Below, piece by piece: positions 31,562 to 34,988 of a stretch of DNA of 34,988 nt. Origin of the DNA: Clostridiaceae bacterium. GTDB taxonomy: Bacteria > Bacillota > Clostridia > DSM-8532. The stretch spans positions 1 to 34,988 of the forward strand of contig JAAYFY010000073.1 of NCBI GenBank assembly GCA_012728015.1. The letters are read 5' to 3'. Each line of letters opens with the position of its first letter. The first letter of the stretch is position 1. Made by a program: the position numbers and the translations under genes. Under the pieces are notes generated by a model, which saw only the letters and a list, made by a program, of their open reading frames with translations, was not told the origin of the DNA and searched no databases.

Positions 31562-32986
31562 ATGAAACCAGGTCAAAAAAACAGACCGGGGCTTTGGTTA
31601 TCCACTACCGTATCTATTGTTGGATTGCTTCTGGTCGTATTGTTCTCGTACATAGTCGAAAGAACGCTTGATCTGTCCATCAACTCTGTACTCCGTAGCC
31701 TGATATCACTGTTTATCGCTTTTGTTCCACCGCTTATCTGGCTGACCGTATTCTACAGGCAGGACCGCCTTGAACCCGAACCAAAAAGCTTTGTGTTTAA
31801 AACCCTGATTCTGGGTGCCTTGGTTCAGAAAGCCCTTTATGTTCCCATCATGAATATCGTGATGCCGGAAGCGCAAACCGGACCAATAATTACTGACTAT
31901 ATCTTCTCAGTTATCCTCGTCGCGCTGCTGCAGGAATCCATGAAACTGCTGGCGGTCAGGTACAGTATTTATGTCAGCGACGAATTTGATGAAAAAATTG
32001 ATGGAATCATTTATGGTTCGGCACTGGGTCTCGGTTTTGCCGCCATGATGAATCTTGACCTGATAATCAGTCACGGAGGAAGCGTTTTAACGGTAATTTC
32101 CTCAATAGTAGTAATAGAGTCGCTTGCCCATGCCAGTATCACAGGCCTTAGCTGCTACTTCCTTGGTATCTCCAAGTTCAGCAAATTCAATATGATAAGG
32201 CTGCCGGCAGCCATAATCATAGCCACAACTTTGAACGCGGCGTCAAGAATCCTTATAGAAGAACTGGTACGCGACGGGTTCAAAATGAATTACATACTGG
32301 GAATCATACCGGCTGCCCTTTTGGCAATAGTGATCTTCGGGATACTGGTGATAATTTCATCGAGGAGTCCGGGCAAGGAAGCCGGGCCTGTGATGAGCAA
32401 GAAGCAGTCCTTCCTGTCGGTGCTTCCTGTTTGGGTTCTCATGGTTGCCGCGCTGATAACCGGCTTCGCCATCAAGAACGCTCCGGAGAAAACTGCGGCC
32501 GTAAATTTGGATGGAGGCATACGGATCACTTATCCAGCCTTATGGACCCAGTCGAAGAGTGGGGACGCCGTTTTCATGGCCAGCGATCTACTGGCAGGCG
32601 GCGGGCAGAATTTTGTCAGTGTCATTGAAACCGATATAGGTTCCCTCATTAGTTTCAGATCCGATGAGGGAGCGCCCGAACTGGAGGATTTAGGTGCCGC
32701 CTGGGCCATCAGGACTGGCAGGAATTACAAGTTCTATCAGTCGGTTAAGACCTATCCGATGCAGTTCAGCGGCCAGGATGCCCATATAACCGAATATATC
32801 TATGTTTCAGACAAGAAATCGTCCATGCCGGGTTCCAGGAGCTCAGGCCCGGGTATTGGTTATTCGAGAGATATTATCATGACAGTCGGGGAACGTGTTT
32901 ACATTATCACCGTTTCCACCGGCTACGACGAATGGGTCCTTAAGAGAGATAATCTGAAGAAAATAACTATCTCTAGCAGCAATTAA
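31562..32986 (+). CDS. PrsW-like intramembrane protease homologue with altered motifs
   Basis: A 474-residue polytopic membrane protein related to the PrsW glutamic protease family, which cuts anti-sigma factors. The family marker YRQDRLEPEP is at residues 65-74, followed by several helices and H190 in LAHASITG. The catalytic-motif positions differ: the EExxK motif reads QESMK (124-128), and the Glu-Asn pair reads M163-N164. Helices end near residue 305, then a soluble domain of about 170 residues follows, probably outside the cell, an addition not standard for PrsW. The ATG at 31562 is 6 bases after GGAGGT; an ATG at 31532 adds ten residues. It may be inactive or use other residues. The downstream gene encodes a secreted serine protease. 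Confidence 0.75.
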   Translation: MKPGQKNRPGLWLSTTVSIVGLLLVVLFSYIVERTLDLSINSVLRSLISLFIAFVPPLIWLTVFYRQDRLEPEPKSFVFKTLILGALVQKALYVPIMNIVMPEAQTGPIITDYIFSVILVALLQESMKLLAVRYSIYVSDEFDEKIDGIIYGSALGLGFAAMMNLDLIISHGGSVLTVISSIVVIESLAHASITGLSCYFLGISKFSKFNMIRLPAAIIIATTLNAASRILIEELVRDGFKMNYILGIIPAALLAIVIFGILVIISSRSPGKEAGPVMSKKQSFLSVLPVWVLMVAALITGFAIKNAPEKTAAVNLDGGIRITYPALWTQSKSGDAVFMASDLLAGGGQNFVSVIETDIGSLISFRSDEGAPELEDLGAAWAIRTGRNYKFYQSVKTYPMQFSGQDAHITEYIYVSDKKSSMPGSRSSGPGIGYSRDIIMTVGERVYIITVSTGYDEWVLKRDNLKKITISSSN

Positions 32987-33027
32987 TGATCGTGGGCATG
33001 CCCTTAAACGGATAGGAGTGGTTTTGC

Positions 33028-34488
33028 ATGCTGAAATCTGTAAATAAGCGGAAATTCCTTGCAGTTATGGCCTTGGCGGTGGTCATGTTGTTTTCCTCAT
33101 GTTCTGTCAGAGGCGAGGATGATAAACCGCCTACGGCTCCAGTGCTCACTGTCAAAGAAGTCCTGAGCGACCGGGTATCCCTTGCCTGGAGCGAATCCTA
33201 CGACGACAGCGGTATTGATGAATACAGGCTCTATCGCAACAGCGATGTCCTGGCACGTGTTGAGGAAACCCAGTATGACGATACCGATGTTGTTCCCGGT
33301 GAGCAATACGAGTATTATGTCGTCGCGTATGACAAGGCAGGAAACAAGTCGTCAAAGAGTGTCAGGCAGACCGTAAAGGTCGATGAAGGGTCCATTGAGG
33401 CAAAAGTAACGCCTGAACCGGAGCAACCGTCAAAACCCGTTGAACCTTCCCAGCCGGAAGGCACAAGGGACATGAACAGGCTGGCCAAGTCCACAGTGCG
33501 CCTTTATGTGCTGGATGATGATTTTGTCTGTATTGGCACAGGATCGGGCACCATTATGAACGAACAGGGATACATACTGACAAATTATCACTGTGTGGGC
33601 GATGATTATGGGCTGTACAACAGCGAAGGCTATGTGGCAATTGCGCTGACCAATGATGTCCGCGCCAACGCCCAGCCTCAGTATTTTGCCCAGTTCAGGG
33701 GTGGTGATCCGTTCCTGGACCTTGCCGTGGTGCAGATCACCGAAGACCTGAACGGAAACAGGGTATCAGCCGCGGACCTGAGACTCACACCTGCAAAAAT
33801 CGGGGACTCGGATGCCCTTAATATTGGAGAAGAGATCAACATTCTCGGATATCCCGGGGTGGGAGGGGATACCATTACCTTTACTGCCGGAAAGGTATCG
33901 GGATTTGTCGATGAGAATTATGACGATGAGATAGACTGGATAAAAACCGATGCCATCATCAGCCATGGCAACAGCGGTGGAACGGCAATAAACAGCAAGG
34001 GTGAGATGATTGGCGTTCCCACGCAAAAGCTGATAGGGATGGATGTCGACATCATGTTCCTTCTGAAACCCATAAACCAGGCTGTTGAAATACTGGAAGC
34101 CGCCTATGCCCAGAGCGGACTGCCCGACGTTCCGGTGACACCCGGTCCGTCAGGTCCATCCAGTCCGTCCAGCGTGATTGATATATATGGTTTTATCGTA
34201 GACGCATTTACTTTTGAACCCATAGAAGGCGCCATGTTTGTTATCCTGCGTGCGGGCGTTACCATTGATCAGTTTGTGAATGACCCGCAGGACAGCATGA
34301 TCCTGTATTATACTGAAGCCGACGCTGATGGTTTCTTCTATTGCGAGGACATTCCCGTTGGCGATTCTTATTCTGTTATAGTTGGTGCCGAGGGATATGT
34401 GCCCATCGCTGAGGACTATGCTCTCTATATAGATGCATACGAGACCGAAGACTGGTACCTTGGCAACATCTACCTGGAAATGGAGTGA
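33028..34488 (+). CDS. Lipoprotein trypsin-like serine protease with FN3 and C-terminal beta domain
   Basis: A 486-residue exported protein. A basic start and hydrophobic helix end in the lipobox LFSSC (Cys26), so it is probably lipid-anchored outside the membrane. Residues 36-116 form one fibronectin type III domain (PPTAPVLTVKEV ... YEYYVVAYDKAGN). A Pro/Glu-rich linker follows, then a trypsin-like/HtrA-like protease domain (about 150-360) with all three catalytic residues visible: His in LTNYHCVG, Asp in DPFLDLAVVQ and Ser in SHGNSGGTA. After a Pro/Ser/Gly linker, residues 385-486 resemble a carboxypeptidase-regulatory-like beta domain (IYGFIVDAFTFEPIEGAMFV). AGGAG precedes the ATG. It follows the PrsW-like gene by 41 bases and may be in its operon. 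Confidence 0.88.
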   Translation: MLKSVNKRKFLAVMALAVVMLFSSCSVRGEDDKPPTAPVLTVKEVLSDRVSLAWSESYDDSGIDEYRLYRNSDVLARVEETQYDDTDVVPGEQYEYYVVAYDKAGNKSSKSVRQTVKVDEGSIEAKVTPEPEQPSKPVEPSQPEGTRDMNRLAKSTVRLYVLDDDFVCIGTGSGTIMNEQGYILTNYHCVGDDYGLYNSEGYVAIALTNDVRANAQPQYFAQFRGGDPFLDLAVVQITEDLNGNRVSAADLRLTPAKIGDSDALNIGEEINILGYPGVGGDTITFTAGKVSGFVDENYDDEIDWIKTDAIISHGNSGGTAINSKGEMIGVPTQKLIGMDVDIMFLLKPINQAVEILEAAYAQSGLPDVPVTPGPSGPSSPSSVIDIYGFIVDAFTFEPIEGAMFVILRAGVTIDQFVNDPQDSMILYYTEADADGFFYCEDIPVGDSYSVIVGAEGYVPIAEDYALYIDAYETEDWYLGNIYLEME

Positions 34489-34525
34489 TGGCGTAAGGAC
34501 GGCCTTAGACCGGAAAATGATTGTG

Positions 34526-34552
34526 AGGCTCCGCAGATCTTTTGCGGAGCCT
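34526..34552 (+). terminator. Hairpin after the protease gene
   Basis: AGGCTCCGCA (34526-34535) and TGCGGAGCCT (34543-34552) form a perfect 10-bp stem with a 7-base loop, 37 bases after the stop codon. The following ATTTCCTTCTCTTTT is T-rich but interrupted. It probably ends the protease transcript. Confidence 0.65.
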
Positions 34553-34629
34553 ATTTCCTTCTCTTTTAAAAAATTAATAGTTACTCCTTTAAATCCTATC
34601 AATTCTTGCGTATAATCTTTGTAGAGCAT
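34553..34629 (-). pseudogene. Possible ISL3-family transposase remnant, N-terminal fragment
   Basis: On the minus strand GAAAGGAG (34638-34645) sits 8 bases before an ATG at 34629. The product begins MLYKDYTQELIGFKGVTINF, which resembles the first residues of ISL3-type transposases (YTxxLxGxxxV). The zinc ribbon CPxC that should follow is missing. The frame instead runs into the terminator hairpin and then antisense to the protease gene. I infer a truncated insertion-sequence end. The match is short and from memory, so a chance resemblance is possible. Confidence 0.33.
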
Positions 34630-34707
34630 GGTTGAATCTCCTTTCAAATGGTAGGTTGTGCAACTCCATTTTACTTGAGATTTCAACTCCATGCTCTCTT
34701 TATTTAC

Positions 34708-34754
34708 AAAAAAATGTCGGAGCACCGAAGTTATTTCCCTTCGGCACCCCAACA
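34708..34754 (-). terminator. Minus-strand rho-independent terminator
   Basis: Transcribed on the minus strand, bases 34754-34739 and 34730-34715 form a 16-bp hairpin with four G-U pairs and an 8-base loop, followed by seven U residues (complement of 34708-34714). On the plus strand the same positions give four A-C mismatches, so the element works in one direction. An outer inverted repeat TATTTACAA (34701-34709) and TTGTAAATA (34771-34779) flanks it. It would stop transcription coming from the right, just before the ISL3-like remnant. Confidence 0.6.
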
Positions 34755-34779
34755 TTTATTATAGAATCATTTGTAAATA

Positions 34780-34916
34780 AGGACGTTAAAGAAGTCTCGT
34801 GACTGAGGCGGCTGGTCTGCGGCGCATCATGCGGGGCTTCGGGGCGGATAAAATAAAAGGGCTTAGCGTAAAGTTACTGTAGGGTAAATGGGAAAAAAGA
34901 CCAGAGGAATTGAAAA
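34780..34916. other. Non-coding stretch without recognised features
   Basis: A GC-rich patch (about 34800-34850) followed by an AT-rich run. No frame with a start signal, tRNA or clear promoter is visible. Together with the hairpins and IS debris around it, it fills the 500-base region after the protease gene. Confidence 0.4.
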
Positions 34917-34979
34917 GAAGATGTCATCCTGTTAAGATAAGAATTTGCAACAAAAACTCAACGAAAGGGTGACATCTTC
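34917..34979 (+). repeat. 14-bp inverted repeat covering a ribosome binding site at the window edge
   Basis: GAAGATGTCATCCT (34917-34930) and AGGGTGACATCTTC (34966-34979) are complementary over 14 bp with one G-U pair and a 35-base loop. The right arm contains AGGGTGA, a Shine-Dalgarno-like sequence 7 bases before an ATG at 34980. The layout resembles the end of an insertion sequence whose transposase signal is hidden in read-through RNA. Confidence 0.5.
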
Positions 34980-34988
34980 ATGTATAAC
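34980..34988 (+). CDS. Possible gene start cut by the window end
   Basis: An ATG at 34980 follows AAAGGGTGA with 7-base spacing and reads Met-Tyr-Asn before the sequence ends. The inverted repeat just before it suggests a transposase, but three codons cannot show this. Confidence 0.3.

Noticed and set aside
34150-34755. 201-codon minus-strand frame overlapping the end of the protease gene
   Set aside because: Only the part around 34553-34629 has a real ribosome binding site and family-like residues; the remainder is antisense to the protease and starts inside a terminator hairpin.
1-34988. CRISPR array, prophage, rRNA operon or known defence system
   Set aside because: No regularly spaced direct repeats, cas, phage structural or defence genes were seen; the only tandem repeat is the 7-base array after sigG.

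Overview
The window reads as chromosomal DNA of an endospore-forming Clostridia bacterium. It carries spoIIGA, sigE and sigG, a Clostridia-type AbrB with a CxxC/CxxC tail, DnaG-RpoD, the MEP isoprenoid genes dxr and ispG, and a Tad-like cluster with DUF5702 and DUF6382 proteins and no outer-membrane secretin. An anaerobe near Acetivibrio/Ruminiclostridium is my best guess, from gene content only; no search was possible.

Layout. 1-5064: a minus-strand tRNA-Pro(GGG), abrB with its own promoter and terminator, then dgt-dnaG-rpoD (macromolecular synthesis group) ending in a strong terminator. 5221-16218: a tightly packed plus-strand Tad-like operon of eight genes (TadZ/CpaE-like, CpaF ATPase, TadB, TadC, TadE-like, a 1115-residue DUF5702 protein, a second TadE-like protein, and a DUF6382-FHA membrane protein), followed by an amidohydrolase. 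There is no Flp pilin and no prepilin peptidase. 17097-18630: a promoter, a VTC-domain protein, a DUF4956 membrane protein and a terminator. 18948-24165: uppS-cdsA-dxr-rseP-ispG (lipid carrier, phospholipid and isoprenoid synthesis plus a site-2 protease). 24152-25975: a convergent, minus-strand asparagine synthetase homologue that has lost key residues of both active sites. 26083-28867: spoIIGA-sigE-sigG, with a Spo0A-type promoter in front and a hairpin over the sigG ribosome binding site. 28880-32986: a heptanucleotide repeat, nrdR, a MASE3-like/PP2C phosphatase and a PrsW-like membrane protein with altered motifs. 33028-34488: a lipoprotein serine protease. 34489-34988: insertion-sequence debris and the possible start of another element.

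How the genes work together. AbrB, the Spo0A-like promoter, SpoIIGA (which matures pro-SigE) and SigG form part of the sporulation switch. UppS and CdsA feed envelope synthesis, and Dxr and IspG feed isoprenoid precursors to UppS. The Tad-like operon should build a cell-surface filament or secretion apparatus driven by CpaF, possibly gated by phosphorylation through the FHA domain. The most unusual items are the intact but catalytically disarmed AsnB-like protein beside the sporulation operon, the pilin-less Tad-like operon with very large pseudopilin-like subunits, the sigG leader hairpin, and the PrsW-like/serine-protease pair.
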